The notes: generated by a model not told the origin, from the sequence alone. Positions 1 through 11,959 are shown, counted from the stretch's first letter. The stretch is 64,000 bases of DNA from Periconia sp. R9002 (GCA_023627715.1 JAMAHW010000064.1:1-64000), one strand, 5' to 3'. Translations and numbers: made by a program.

Positions 1-1363
1 ATCTCTTCAGGTGGAAGATGGAATGAACGTTTCCTTTTTGCTGGAGAATTTTTTTTTTGATGTTTTTATGTTTATGTTTGTGTTTATGTATGTGTGTGTG
101 TGGCGTATGTATGTATGTAGGTACGTATGTATCCTTATTGGAGGGGGAGGATGGGGGGGAGATGGATGGATGGGGGGTGGATGGTGACGGGTTTGTAGGG
201 TTTGGGAGGGGTGGGTATAGAGTGTATGTATGTATGTGGAATTGGGTTTGGGGTTTGGGTTTGGGGTTGGAGTTTGGATGATTTTTTTTGGTTGGGGTTT
301 TGGAGGGGGTTTTGGAGGGGTGGGTATGCGGGTGATGGGGGGGGATGGATGGGGGATGAAGTGGGAGGGGGCGTAGAGGGGGGATGGATGAAGTGGGAGA
401 GGGGGGAGAGGGTGTAGTTTAGGGGTGTATGTGTATATGTGTATATAGGTAGAGAATAGGTTTATTAGTCTTTTAGAGATTAGGAGAGAAGAAGGACAAA
501 AGGGTAGTAGTAGAAGAGTAATGTAGGTAATTAGGTAGTGTAGGGAGGGACAGGGGGAATAATAGATAGTAGGAGAGAAGCAATATTCTAAGTACGGAGA
601 GGATAAGGTTTAGATGTTTATAAACATTTTCTTTGCGTTTATGTTTTATAGTACTTTAGCTAGACATCTAGCTGTATATTTAGTAGGGGGTTGCTAAATA
701 TAGTGTATGTTATTTGCTTTTAATTGTGTATTTGTATTTAGAAGGGAAATGTAGAGCGGTGACTTGTGTGTATAGGGGCAAAAAAGCAGGAAGGGAGAGA
801 AAAAGGGGACTAACTGTAAGGAAAGGAGGACGTGTTGTATGTACGTGTTTGGTGGGTAAACAGGGATGAAGGGAGGGAGAGAAAAAGGGGAGTGACTGTG
901 GATAGGATGAAGCAGTGTTGGTGTGGGCGATTTTAGAGAGTGTGTGGTTTGAAATAAGAACGTGATATTTGTTAATTGTTTTCAAAAGGATATCAATTCT
1001 ACGGTAAATGGTGCTTAAGGCGTAAAGAGTTGCCCGTGTGTCCGTCCTGGCCGAGGACGTTATAGTGTTTTTTTGCCTATGTTAATACCCAGGGTAAAAT
1101 TACTTTGCGATGATCAATTCATACTCTTCACTGTAAATGGTGCATGAGGCTGTATATCAGATGCACGGACCAGTTACTCCATGTGGCAATGCAACCGGAA
1201 GGACAACTCAGTTCAGCCTTGTACGGGTTTGATTGAGTGCATCGTGGCTGTGCCTGAATAAGTAAGCTTGGGTGTATTCTAGTGATTCTTCACTATCCCG
1301 AATTGTCTGGGACCTAATTCTCGTCCATCCCGATTTCGTACAGAGTGTCTCGCTTGGTTCATC
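1..1363. other. G/T-rich intergenic region
   Basis: No convincing gene is seen. Roughly 60-420 is strongly G/T-rich on the plus strand, with runs such as GGGTTTGGGGTTTGGG and GGATGGATGG. The open frames here are low-complexity and have no family features. From 420 to 1000 the DNA becomes A/T-rich with short purine tracts. A copy of the dispersed repeat described separately lies near 1064-1120. The last 200 bases before the HET gene look like an ordinary promoter. Confidence 0.6.
1064..1120 (+). repeat. Dispersed repeat, copy A
   Basis: This segment contains AATACCCAGGGTAAAATT followed by ACTTTGCGATGATCAA. It aligns with the copies at 13548, 20480 and 23609. It is preceded by TATAGTGTTT, as is the copy at 20480. 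It is the most diverged of the four clear copies, with a one-base gap needed near the middle. Confidence 0.65.
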
Positions 1364-3115
1364 ATGAGCGTCCTCGTATCTGCCGTTGATTCCTTCTACG
1401 AGGCTCTACCTCCCAGCCATATTCGGATGATTACTCTCCCTGAACTACGCACAAAATCCAGCACCGAAAGCACTTCTACAAACATTCCCGATGACGACCT
1501 CCTCACTTGCACAATGTCCACCATATCCCTTGAGGAGATCGAGACCAGCAGCGAGAAGTACTCCGCTCTATCCTATTGCTGGCGCTTAATGGACGAGGAC
1601 GTGAGCCCAGTCAACATTCGGTGCAACGGTCATGTAGTCCCCATCATGCCAAACCTCCACTCTGCCCTGTGGCATCTCAGTCAGCAGACCGAGGGTCCTC
1701 GGGCTGTCTGGGCCGATGCTCTGTGCATCAACCAGGCCGACGTCGACGAAAAAACGGCTCAGGTGTCGATGATGGGGGATATTTATAGGAGCGTGGGGCG
1801 CGTTGTGGTTTGGTTGGGACCTTTCGGCGACGAAATCAAGGACCTCTTTAGTGTTCTATCAGAAGCTTCCTTAAGAGACGGATATTCCTATATACCCGGG
1901 CTTGTGGAGCGTGGCGAATCCATCGAAAAAAGCTTAAATATAATATATAACTGCGGCTGGTTCAGCAGAGCGTGGACGTTTCAGGAGATCTGCTTGGCAC
2001 GATCGGCAGTCGTGCTTGCGGGACACGAACAAATTCCCTGGGAAACTCTGGTCCGTGGTCGGCAGGAAGTTGCTTATCAATATATGTTCGTTGGTAGATA
2101 TCTCGATCTAGAGAATGAGATCGATGCCATCGAGAAGGCGCGTTCGAGTCCGTACGACTTGCTTTCCCTCCTGCGCGCCGTGTGGAATAGGGAGGCGACA
2201 GATAGCAGAGATAAAGTGTACGCGGTTCTGGGGCTGTATGTAGGAGAAGTGAAGATTGAGGCGGATTATAGATTGTCGCTAAGGGAAGCCATGGTTCGTG
2301 TATCACTTGCAACGATCCAGGATGCAAATAATCTCGATGTGGTGCACTATGCGGGACTGGGCGCGCTGCCCAAAAGTGGCGTCAACGGCCCTTCCTGGAT
2401 GCCAGACTGGAGCGTAAAATCCTATTTCTCAAGGGACTCCCGTAGGAAAACCACGGAAGTGCGAAAATTGGAGTTTCCGAGCCTACATTCAGATTTCAGA
2501 CTCGACGTAGGAGTAATTGGCGAAAATTTAATCGTTGCTGGTATTGCTCTAGGTCGTTTCATGACGGTTAGAAGACGTAACGATGGTCGGGATAAAGCTC
2601 GCATTGTGCCTTTCCCAGAGTGTGCGTTTGATAGAGTTGGCGGCGGAGAGGACGACGAGTCCCCGTGGGGAAAATCAGCCAACTTCAGAGCGGCGATGGA
2701 TTCAATCAAGTCTACTCGGACCATCCAGAAGACCAATATTTCCGACTTCGTCTCAAAGGTACATCTACATGATGAAGGACATTGCTCATGTACAAGCCGC
2801 GTGGACAGCCCCCAGCAGCCTTCTCAGGACGATTCAACATATAACAACTTCTATGCAATTGCGGACCGAGTTACAAGTGCAAGATGTTGTGATTGGGTTT
2901 TTGTTGCGTTTGGTGCACGGACGGCGATGATCCTGCGGGAAAAGGTCGATGGTGGTAATCCTCCTCTTCAACGAAAATTCCTCTTGGTGGATCTCTGTCA
3001 CGGTGTGGTTTTTGAAGAAACGCATGATGAACTACGCATTCACGATGCCGTCGAAAAGGGCAGCCATCATCTCGACGGTGTTAGCTGCGTGTATGGCGAT
3101 GTTGAGATTTGCTAG
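1364..3115 (+). CDS. HET domain (heterokaryon incompatibility) protein
   Basis: Single-exon gene of 583 residues starting at an ATG. The HET signature is clear in the first third: a YSALSYCW block near residue 67, then AVWADALCINQ near 115-125 and a VGRVVVWLG block near 145. A GWFSRAWTFQEICLA block lies near 200 and SRDKVYAVLGL near 280, all standard landmarks of the HET domain in order. No second recognised domain is visible after it. In the family, HET proteins trigger cell death when incompatible hyphae fuse, but many paralogues have no known role, so only the domain assignment is firm. The gene stands alone, with a tRNA gene about 300 bases downstream on the other strand. Length is normal for the family and no break is seen. 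Confidence 0.93.
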   Translation: MSVLVSAVDSFYEALPPSHIRMITLPELRTKSSTESTSTNIPDDDLLTCTMSTISLEEIETSSEKYSALSYCWRLMDEDVSPVNIRCNGHVVPIMPNLHSALWHLSQQTEGPRAVWADALCINQADVDEKTAQVSMMGDIYRSVGRVVVWLGPFGDEIKDLFSVLSEASLRDGYSYIPGLVERGESIEKSLNIIYNCGWFSRAWTFQEICLARSAVVLAGHEQIPWETLVRGRQEVAYQYMFVGRYLDLENEIDAIEKARSSPYDLLSLLRAVWNREATDSRDKVYAVLGLYVGEVKIEADYRLSLREAMVRVSLATIQDANNLDVVHYAGLGALPKSGVNGPSWMPDWSVKSYFSRDSRRKTTEVRKLEFPSLHSDFRLDVGVIGENLIVAGIALGRFMTVRRRNDGRDKARIVPFPECAFDRVGGGEDDESPWGKSANFRAAMDSIKSTRTIQKTNISDFVSKVHLHDEGHCSCTSRVDSPQQPSQDDSTYNNFYAIADRVTSARCCDWVFVAFGARTAMILREKVDGGNPPLQRKFLLVDLCHGVVFEETHDELRIHDAVEKGSHHLDGVSCVYGDVEIC

Positions 3116-3418
3116 GGCTGTGTTGGTTAATTCGAGATGGACACGACGTCTTCTTTGGGCAAAATACACAACTGTTACTTGAATTAGGGATACTATGGAT
3201 GTGAGGTGACATTTCAAAGATACTTGGAGCGATATGACGCCCTTGACGGGCTATTATGGAATAATTGATTGGGATATGCACAACAAGTTGCGTTTATTCT
3301 CCAAAGTGAACGATCGTGACTGCACCTCTATTCCTCCCCCCAACAAAAACAAACAACAGCCTACAATTCCTTGCACCCAAAATATGACGATGCACAACTC
3401 CCTCCCCCATACACGAAC

Positions 3419-3426
3419 AAAAAAAA
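3419..3426 (-). terminator. RNA polymerase III terminator of the tRNA gene
   Basis: Eight A residues on the plus strand, read as a T8 run on the minus strand, begin two bases after the discriminator base of the tRNA. T runs of this kind end Pol III transcripts. Confidence 0.85.
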
Positions 3427-3428
3427 TC

Positions 3429-3517
3429 TGGACGACTGGAGAATCGAACTCCAGACCTTTCACATACCCATTAGCTTTAATGCGAAGCGAACGTTATACC
3501 AACTAAACCAGACGCCC
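3429..3517 (-). tRNA. tRNA-Ala(CGC) with a 16-nt intron
   Basis: Read on the minus strand the sequence folds as a full cloverleaf. Positions 1-7 GGGCGTC pair with 66-72 GTCGTCC, including the G3:U70 wobble that marks alanine tRNA. One U:U mismatch is present at 6:67. The D arm contains AGTTGGTAT. The anticodon stem TTCGC/GTGAA holds the loop TTCGCA+T with anticodon CGC. A 16-nt intron sits at the canonical place after base 37 (plus-strand 3465-3480). The T arm is TGGAG-TTCGATT-CTCCA. The discriminator is A, and a T8 run follows. Length without the intron is 73. The single acceptor mismatch could mean reduced function, but all other hallmarks are intact. Confidence 0.9.
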
Positions 3518-3985
3518 TTTGAAATTTGAATGAGAAGTATTAAATGCTAAATTGTTTATGTACCCACTTGGATTGTGGATTATGGAAGGCGCTAAGTTAG
3601 GAGTTAAAAGGCGGTGACCCACTTTGTGAACTATCTGCATTTGGGAAATGTGGATTTTGGGATATGGGCTTGGAGGTTATTGGATTATAAGTGGGTGTTT
3701 GCGTTTTTTTTGGATGTTGTGGAGTGTCGAGAGAATGAGTGGCTTGACTAAGTGTATGTATAAGTATTGTCCGTGCTACTCCTACTATTGCACAAGACTT
3801 AAATGCTAAGCCTTTCTTACACTTGATATACCACAAACCTAATGTGATAACTAGATCCCTAGTATAATGCCTAGTAAACATAATGCTGTACATTGTTTTC
3901 AATGCTCGTGCTGCTCGAAAGAACACAAGACCCCCCAAACACACCCCTCGCAACGCCGCGAAAAAGGGAATAGAACACGAATACT
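3518..3985. other. Intergenic, nothing recognised
   Basis: A/T-rich spacer between the tRNA gene and the DUF7580 gene. An open frame on the minus strand at 3597-3953 has no family features and looks like chance. No repeat or RNA gene is recognised. Confidence 0.5.
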
Positions 3986-5917
3986 CTACACACCTCCTCT
4001 AAAAGTCCCACACTCCTGATTCAGCGGCCCAATAATCTTCGCACAAACACTCCTCCACAAATCCTCATCATCCCACGTCTGTAACCCACTTTGCGCGCGA
4101 TCCAACGCAAAACTCAAGCACGTCTCCACGACCTTGGCATACTGATCCGTCATCTGCTCGCTCGTCTCGTCGAACCAGGCCCGTGCGACTCCCTCACGCA
4201 TCATGGGGTGCATAGGGGGCGTGATATTGCGTTCGCGCTGCGCAAACGTCCCGATTGGCTCTTCGTTGAAGATCTCCATGAGGAGAATTCCGAGTTCGAG
4301 GAACATGAGGCGCGGTTTGGCTTCGCTGGAGGTAGTGGGTTGGGATGTGGCGGCAGCTGCTGCGTCTCCAAAAGTGTAGAGGATCAGGGGTTGTTCGATG
4401 TCGATGCGGTGTGTTTGTTGGTTTGCGGGTGGAGGCGTTTTAGGGAAGTAGATTGCGCGATTCGACCACGTCGTACAGAGCCATTGCGATGTCTTGAGTT
4501 GTAGAAGGGAAGCAGCTAGTTTGAGAGCTAGTCGGACTTTTTGACGTGGGAGAATGCGCTTTTGGGAGGCGAGGAGCTCGTCTAGACTGATGGTGCCCCA
4601 GGCCGTGTAGGGCGGTTTCTTTTGGCAGGTGGTGAGGTCGTAGCAGAGGACGGGGTGAGCACAGCGTAGGAGGAGATCGAGAGGTTTTTGGGATGTTTTG
4701 GCTTGGTTGAGTTCTTTGCAGAGGTTTTTGACTTGTTCGAGGGTTTTTTGTGGGACGGGTGGTGCTGGGGGGTTCATGGTAATTGAGGGAGGGGTGGATG
4801 TTTTGGTGACTGATGTTGTGGTTGAACTGCTTTGCGAAATGTTAGTTTGGAAACGAGGGGAAGTGTCGTATATTAACGAAGAGCCTTCACATACGAATGT
4901 ATCATCTGTGATGAATCCCCCTCGACTACGGTTACCCCAACCTCGTGCCAAGAGGGTGATGCTTGAACATCGTGCGACCACTCGTTGAGCAGCGTGCGAA
5001 AGTTGAACGAGTTTATGCAGGAAGTGGACCATCCGTTAGAGGAAAATGCCGGGACGTCTAGAAAGAGGGCGACATTGTGAGACGGATGACAACTTGATAC
5101 CCACGCCTAATGAAATGTGAGTTTAGGATACCCTTATCGCATCGGGCCAGTACCTACTTTACAGAAAGCTTCAAATAATCTGTCAGTATAGGTGCGGACC
5201 TGCCGTAGAAGTGACGCTATGGCGCTGGCTTTGCGTTCGTCAGGAATGATTTTTGATGCTTGTATGCTCTTCAACTCATGTAACTCCCGATTGTTCTTTA
5301 GAATCCTATTCATCTGAGAATTCAGGTCGTGAAGGTCTTGGGTGAGATCTAAGATCGTTCCTTCTTCGATTAGATACCATATTCGTTTTGTTACCAGCTT
5401 TCCCTGCACATTTGCTGCAGGTGCGAGCTTCTGAATATCCGAGCGACTTAAGGGGGCCACAGCAGATTCTTTCTACGTAATGAATTAGCAGGGTTTGAAT
5501 CACTGAATGATGAACACTTACTTTTCGAGACCGTTGTACTGTGTGAAGAGCATTTGCGATTTCGAGAAGAGTTGATTCAAAATCTTCCATCAAATCTTTG
5601 AATTGTGCTTGTTTTGTTTCACCGAGGTAGTCCTTCACAGCTTGTCCGCTTTGTCCGATGGAGATCTCTGACCAGTGAGCACTCCCAGTAGAGATATCAA
5701 CACCCGATGCATTGCCTGCGGCGAGAAGTAGTTTATCCAGATTGTCCTCCAGCCATATCTTCTGCTCCGTTACGCCTCGGATCAGTTTCTTGAGAGAGGT
5801 GTCGTATTTGAACGATCGTTTGATGGATTTGATGCCCTTCTGATACGCCTTCAAGCCTTCGATCACTAGAGGAAGAGATCCAAGGACAAGACCAGCTGTT
5901 TCCACACCCGTCACCAT
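3986..5917 (-). CDS. DUF7580 family fungal protein (multi-exon)
   Basis: Exon 1 (5917-5522) starts at an ATG and encodes VTGVETAGLVLGSLPLVIEG, the usual N-terminus of DUF7580 proteins. Intron 1 (5521-5473, 49 bp) has GTAAGT, a GCTAAT branch and TAG, and joins in phase 0 to an exon with GKLVTKRIWYLIEEG and ILKNNRELHEL blocks. The C-terminal part in the frame ending at 3986 has LPRQKVRLALKLAASLLQL and the FLELGILLMEIFNEE stretch typical of the DUF7580 domain, which ends in a kinase-C-lobe-like region. The second splice junction, somewhere between 5157 and about 4800, could not be fixed: candidate donors are at 5157 and 5153, and no good acceptor gives a family-like join. The gene may therefore have an unusual intron or be damaged there. 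Function of the family is unknown. Confidence 0.7.
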
Positions 5918-6387
5918 GTCTTCAGGTTCGCCAACCTCAATTTGAGGAACTGTAGTCTTTTAAAGTGGGGTTGCAGGTCAAACGTAGCGTCTGACAAGGC
6001 TGAGAAACACTGTCGTCAACCCGCCACTTCGCTTAACCAACACCCTGTTCCCTCACCTGATTGAGGTTGTAATAGAAGAGCCTCCAAAGTAATTGTGGGA
6101 GACACGCCTATGCTGACACACTATAGGTGTGGGTTGTTGTCTGTGGTGGTTATGATCACGGAGTCGTTTTCGGGGGGTACCAGTTGATTATACGAGTTCC
6201 ACGTGAGAATCCGTGTTAAGAGAGCCAGGGGGCTTCGGCAATCTCGTAACATGATACGCAGTCTTGCTTGCCCCGCTCCGGTGAAGGGACCTTCAGCTGT
6301 GCTGTACTTGACAACATCCACCCTGACATGGGCAACACCTAGAATGAGGACGTTTCTTGATTGTTCCTCGCGCGACTTCGAAATATT
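5918..6387. other. Divergent intergenic region
   Basis: 470 bp between two divergently transcribed genes (DUF7580 on the minus strand, zinc-finger/SH3 on the plus strand). It presumably carries both promoters. No specific site is recognised. Confidence 0.5.
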
Positions 6388-9300
6388 ATGGAAGCTGCGT
6401 CACTTCGCGAGCTTGGGAGGAATGTAATACTGCAATTCGGAGCAGTTTCTCTAGCACTTTCGACGAAATCGTATAAGCAGCGCAACAGTGAAGAAGATAT
6501 CGAGCGGTGCCGCGAGAACATAGATGCAGAACACGAGCGATTTCAGCTGTGGGCTGCTAACTTAGGTCTCCAAGCTACAGGCGACCGTTCACTGGATTAT
6601 CGAGTTCGGGACAGTGCAAGCGTCAAGTCTTATACAAAGCAACTTCTCGAAGAACTGGGGGATGATCTCGTTGACTGTATTAGCCTTGCGTTCCTCTATC
6701 TCTTTAGTATTCTAACCCCGCCTAGTGAGTAAATTTTTAAAGAAAGAACCGGACGAGCTGTACAACGAGCAGTCGACTGAGCTTGAAGACGAGGATGACG
6801 AGGAATTAGAAGCGTGCGCGGACACTGAAGATGCTGAAGATGACTCTGATGACAATGAATCAGAGCCGGGCTCGGAAGATGGCGTAGATGAAGATACAGA
6901 ATCCGTCACGCTCGGTACCACTTCTGAAGCCATCGAAGCAATGATAGATGACATTTCCGATATCATTGATCGACTTTACCGACTGGCCTCGAAACTTCGA
7001 AATACAGCCACTAGAGCCCCACCCTCAGCGCGCAACTTTTATCGGGAATCTTTGATTGATGCCGACGGGTCCGAGATCTACTTGACAAGTAGTGAAAGGC
7101 AGACTGCAAAGGAGCAATGTGAGGAGTTGCATAGGCAAAGAATCGAAGAAGTCATTCGTCAATCAATGCGCGATGAGCGAGGCGATCCCTTTCCAAAAGA
7201 GGACAACACACCAGATCTCAGCCCCCGGACAAGAGCTGTGATCCGACGTATCGCGATGGCCAATGCCTACAGGCAACAGCAGTTTGCCTTTTGGAGAACC
7301 CGTGAATGGGACAGAAGGCATGCGGTGAAGTATCAAGCTACCACAATTCAATTACCGTCAAATTCGGGCGGAGAAGGAGAACAGAAGAGACCAGGTCTAC
7401 AGATCACGCTGGATGATAAGGTAGCCAAAAAGCCAATCCCGGAGGCTCCAGCTAAGAGTCGCGTTGTTTTCTCCGAGGTGCCGTCGGCAACATGGAAATT
7501 GGTGAGAGAGCCTACCCTTGCTGGACTCGATGAGACGCGATCGTTGTCTTCAAAGACTGAATTCACATCATCGCCCACGATATACGAGCCTAGTGGGAGG
7601 AAGGTGGGGTGGCCTGCGTTTCCGAAAGAACTGGGGAAGAAGAAAGATTTCATATGTCCCTACTGCTTTGTCACCTGCCCAGCGAATTATCGTGGTAAAG
7701 GTCATTGGAGGTACGTTCAGCTGACGAGTTGACATGATCTTGTGAAGAGTCTTGACTAACAGACTTTCAGAGAACACTTGATTCAAGACCTCCAACCATA
7801 CACGTGTTTGGCAGAATACTGCCAAGAGGGGGATAACAAGTTGCTCAATACCTGGGAGGAATGGATCATCCACGAACAAGTTCACCATCGCATGGAATAC
7901 TCTTGTCCGGACCATCCGGGAAACACGTTCCCAGACAGAGAGAGTTACGCGAGTCATGTCAAGCAAGACCACGCTGATACACAGGACGAGCTATTGACTG
8001 TTGACGGATGCAACAACAATGCCAATATAGCGCCCCGCCCTCAAAGTGGCTGCCCGTTGTGTTCTTATGAATCAGAGACTTGGGCGGATATGGATAAGCA
8101 CCTGGCATATCACCTAGAAAATCTCGCTCTCCTGAGCCTTCCCCTTGCAACTGGGCTTGAGAGAGAAAACGTGAGTATGGGATCTCTACAACAAGAAGGC
8201 GGCGAAGACGATGCAATGAATCTTTTAGATGAGGATGTGGCAGGTGCACTATCTAGCCTTTTCGAAACAGAATCCGCGGAAGTTTTGGAAGAAGGAACTC
8301 CATCGATGCCAAGTGAGAGACTCACCCAAGCGGCGTTGTCAGCACTCATTGCGCAAAAAAGCGGGGATTCATCCGCACCTAAGACGTTCCAATATCCGAC
8401 GAGGTTTGATTTTGATACAGGCTTGAGCTCATACGAAGCGATGGTACCGTGGGATATGAAGTACATCCGAGAAACTTTTCCTCTCGCAAGCCCAGCTATC
8501 AATCTCCGACTTGCGATGGCCAATGCGAAACGGAGAAGAAGGATTGATCTGATTCATCACCGTCTAAAACAATCTCTAGTCCCCGGGGAAATCGCGCGAG
8601 CACAGGCTATTAAGGAGACCAGATATCATGTTCTATTTCGCCAAGTTGCTTCATTCGTGAAAGATGAACTTGAAAAAGCTGTTAATAATGCGGAGGCCAA
8701 AACGAGCATGGCGATCGAGGAGACCATAATGCAGGCGCAGGGGCCTGATCCGACACTTCGAGCCACATCGAATGTCGAAGATGATTATTCGGAACCCGGA
8801 AAAATCTCCAGATGGCTAGGTACGAGACCCAACGCCATGTCGAATACCGAAGATGAAGATTCAGGGTCCGTCAACATTCCGACGAGCGAGATCTCCTCAA
8901 CTATGGATATTCAATCTCAGTTAAAATTGAAGGTCCTAGAACATGCTTGGTATTCCCATCATTTCAGGAAATACGTGATTGGACTGTTTAGGTGCCCAGT
9001 TTGTTCTTTCAGGTCAGATGATAGAGACATCATGCTTCATCACTTGAAAGAATATCTAGCGCCTTATATCTGCGTCGAGAACGGTTGCGAATCGACACTT
9101 TTCTCAAGCGTAGATGACTGGATGACACATATGAACAGCCACTGGAGTTTCTTATTGGATAGTTCCGTGTTGGGCAAATTGTGCCCACTCTGCAAGTACC
9201 GGATGGCTTCTCCACAACATCTTTCAAGCTGTTTACGGCGTGCTTCTGCCATTGTTATACCGAGAATCTTCTGCCCGTGGTCTGATTCACGGTCCGATAT

Positions 9301-10985
9301 ATCTGGAAGCACAGATGTGGAGTTTAGCGACGAAGCAGCGTATGAAAGACGGAACGACTTTATCCACATTTATTCGATGATAACACCACCCCACCCGGAC
9401 GATGACTGGGATCCGAACGATATTGATAACTACTGGGACCCTGAATACCTTGAAAGCCCTGAATTGCCTGAAGACAGTGGATACGCACCCGAAATTCGAC
9501 CAGAGATTCCGAGAAGGACATATACACCAATCCTTGGTTCTCTTACACCACTGACTGAAGAGGCAATTGCTACTCTCAATTCGAACACAACCCCACTTTC
9601 CACACTCGAGTCATGGCGGCTGAAGGTGTCGGTGGAAGCTGCACGGAGCGATCAAGACCCAGCATCACCATCCTTAACCAAGGTCGAGAAAAAAACAGAA
9701 ATTCAGCCGATATCTAGATATTTTCTCGAGCAAAATCCTGGGCAAGATCTGGAGACACTGCGCATGATTGAACAAGGGATTAGGCGAACTCCTTTTCCGG
9801 GCCCACGTTCTTCTTCGACAGAAGCCCACACAGGATTATCACGCCGAACATCTTTTGATGAATCTGAGACGAATACAGGTGACAATGAACTTATGACAGA
9901 GCTTCAAGAGGAAATACTAAAAGTTAGAACAGTTCAAGGCGCCGAACGCGGACGTCTGAGATACGTATATCCTCTCCTACGCTAGTGCATCGAAGCCCAG
10001 TAAGATCACGCTCAGCAACTCACAAAACACCCCTGGTATACGAAAAAGACGATGAAATTCCCCAACAGCTTATAGAAGGAATGCTGAACAATGAAGATGG
10101 CAGTCGTATGACAGGCTCACCACCTCCTTCGGACCATCTCGGACCCGATTAGGATCACGTCAAGCACCTGTTCTTTTATATGATTCAGATACAGAAGACG
10201 AAGAGGAGCTTCTTCAAAATCTCGAAGACGAATTAGAACGCAGCCGTCTGCCAGTCTCACCTTCTTCTACGCGACGGTCTCCAAACCGAGGTATATCGGG
10301 CACAATATATGCCCAAAAAGCCGAGGAATATGGAGAAGACCTTGGAATTCTCATACTGAACACATGGACCTCAAATGCAACTGTTCTCATAGGCTCGGAC
10401 CGATACTTTCCTCCTGCACCAGACCATCTTTCCCGAGAAGAACTAGAAGATGAGATTTACCTCCTTGAAGTACAAATTAGGGATATGGATCCAAAAATTC
10501 CACATTATCACGACCTGAGAGATCATTATCGACGTAAAATCGAAGTCTTTACGAGGAGACTAAATTCGCCTATCGCACCCACTGCCGCACTTTCCCACCC
10601 CCCTTCCGCCGCACCTTCTAGCTCCAATGACAATACCCAGTCAGCTCAAACCCCCTTACGTGGCGAACAAAAACTAGACCTCCCCGCGGAGGGCGACATT
10701 CCGCAAGAACACCAGTCCACTTCCACTTCCGCCGTCAAAACAAGCCACTGGCTGCCGGGCTATCAGTTCACCGATAGTTCTCCCGTCGGCAGGATAAACG
10801 GCAGAGGAATGGCTCTAGTCGACTTTTTGCCTACTCACAGCAACGAATTGCAGCTCATTCAATACCAAATCATCTGGGTCATCTACCGCTATGGGGATGG
10901 TTGGCTGGAGGTAGAAGACCCAAAGACAGGCAAGAGCGGGATTGTACCGGAGCAATATGTCCGAATGTTGAGTGAAGATTTTTAG
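6388..10985 (+). CDS. Large zinc-finger protein with duplicated finger modules and a C-terminal SH3 domain
   Basis: Five exons are proposed: 6388-6676, 6726-7710, 7771-9878, 9986-10105 and 10153-10985. Phases agree and total 1,444 residues. Introns 1 and 2 are clear (GTATTA with CTAAC and TAG; GTACGT with GACTAAC and CAG). Introns 3 and 4 are inferred: they remove in-frame stops and join coding-like DNA, but are less certain. The N-terminus matches the conserved start of fungal zinc-finger proteins annotated as acuF-like C2H2 type (LGLQATGDRSLDYRVRDS). An acidic stretch follows near residues 105-160. Module 1, near 400-550, has FICPYCFVTCP, EYSCPDHPG and GCPLCSYESE fingers. A diverged second module lies near 825-930 with FRCPVCSF and LCPLCKYRM. 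Residues 1383-1441 form an SH3-like domain (ALVDFLP, then GWLEVEDPKTGKSGIVPEQY). Role unknown. Confidence 0.72.
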
Positions 10986-11959
10986 GAGGTAGTTGAACAG
11001 CGCCAAGAACGGGACGATGTGGAAAATACCACGCCTAGGGGTGAGATTGTAGAGAAGCGAGCTGGTGGGTCATCAGACTTAGGAAGCACGAGGCGGCGCC
11101 AAAGAAGCGACAGCTTGGGAATTTCGACGCGGAATACTGTGTATGTGGCAGACCCAGGATGAGATGAGACAGATGGTGGGTTATCGCGTCAGGGGGCCAG
11201 CGACATAGGAAGACGCTTTGGTTGAAAACATTGAAATTGAGCCTTCATCATGAATTGTGAAGAATTTTCCAAGTCGACTTATCAGAAAGGGTTTTCTTCT
11301 TCGCAATTGATTTGTGTAATCAGTCACGGGATAAACACTGGTTTCGATTTCACTAAGTCCACTTATAAAGGTTTGATAACGAATACCGCGAGCAATTACA
11401 TTGCCACGCGATGATATGCAACGATTTTAATAAAAGACAAATTACGTGACAGGCTTATGGACGGCCGCCTACTTCTTTTTGTTACCCATTTTTAGTATCC
11501 TTTTCTGGTTATATAGGTTAAACTCCTTCCAATAGTTCAGCAGAGAAAAGAGGAAGACGCTTCGGCGTTTGGTGATGTGGATAGATTAGACGCAATTCAA
11601 GGGCATTCTGGTCTAGTATTGAGATATGAAGGGGTTTGGTATCTGTACTCAATTGCCTGTGTGCATTATTCAGCTTTCTTCGCAGCTGGATTCCAGCAGG
11701 GAGGCGTAAACATCTCTTCAAACAACAAAGTCAGATGAAAGTTTCGAGAGCATCATACAGTTTCCCATCACTTATGAAATCATCAGGTACTTCTGCATTT
11801 ATGTAGACGCAAACCGAGTGTATATTTATGTTGGTCGATTTCAATCTCTATAAATAGCCGTCATCAAGCCCACCGCGCATATAACCAGGCTCTCGGAACA
11901 TCTTCCCTCTTTCTAAACCCTAAATTGGCTACCAAACAGATCGGTAAGAGACCTTGCAG
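10986..11959. other. Intergenic; starts with an in-frame open extension
   Basis: Directly after the TAG of the SH3 gene, the same frame stays open for 58 codons to a TGA at 11160-11162. It reads as a charged, Arg/Ser-rich tail. Beyond 11,170 nothing is recognised. The rest is A/T-rich and lies between two convergent genes. Confidence 0.5.

Noticed and set aside
57..985. Open frames in the G/T-rich start (57-281, 202-417, 710-985)
   Set aside because: Low-complexity translations created by base skew, with no domain, no splice structure and mutual overlap.
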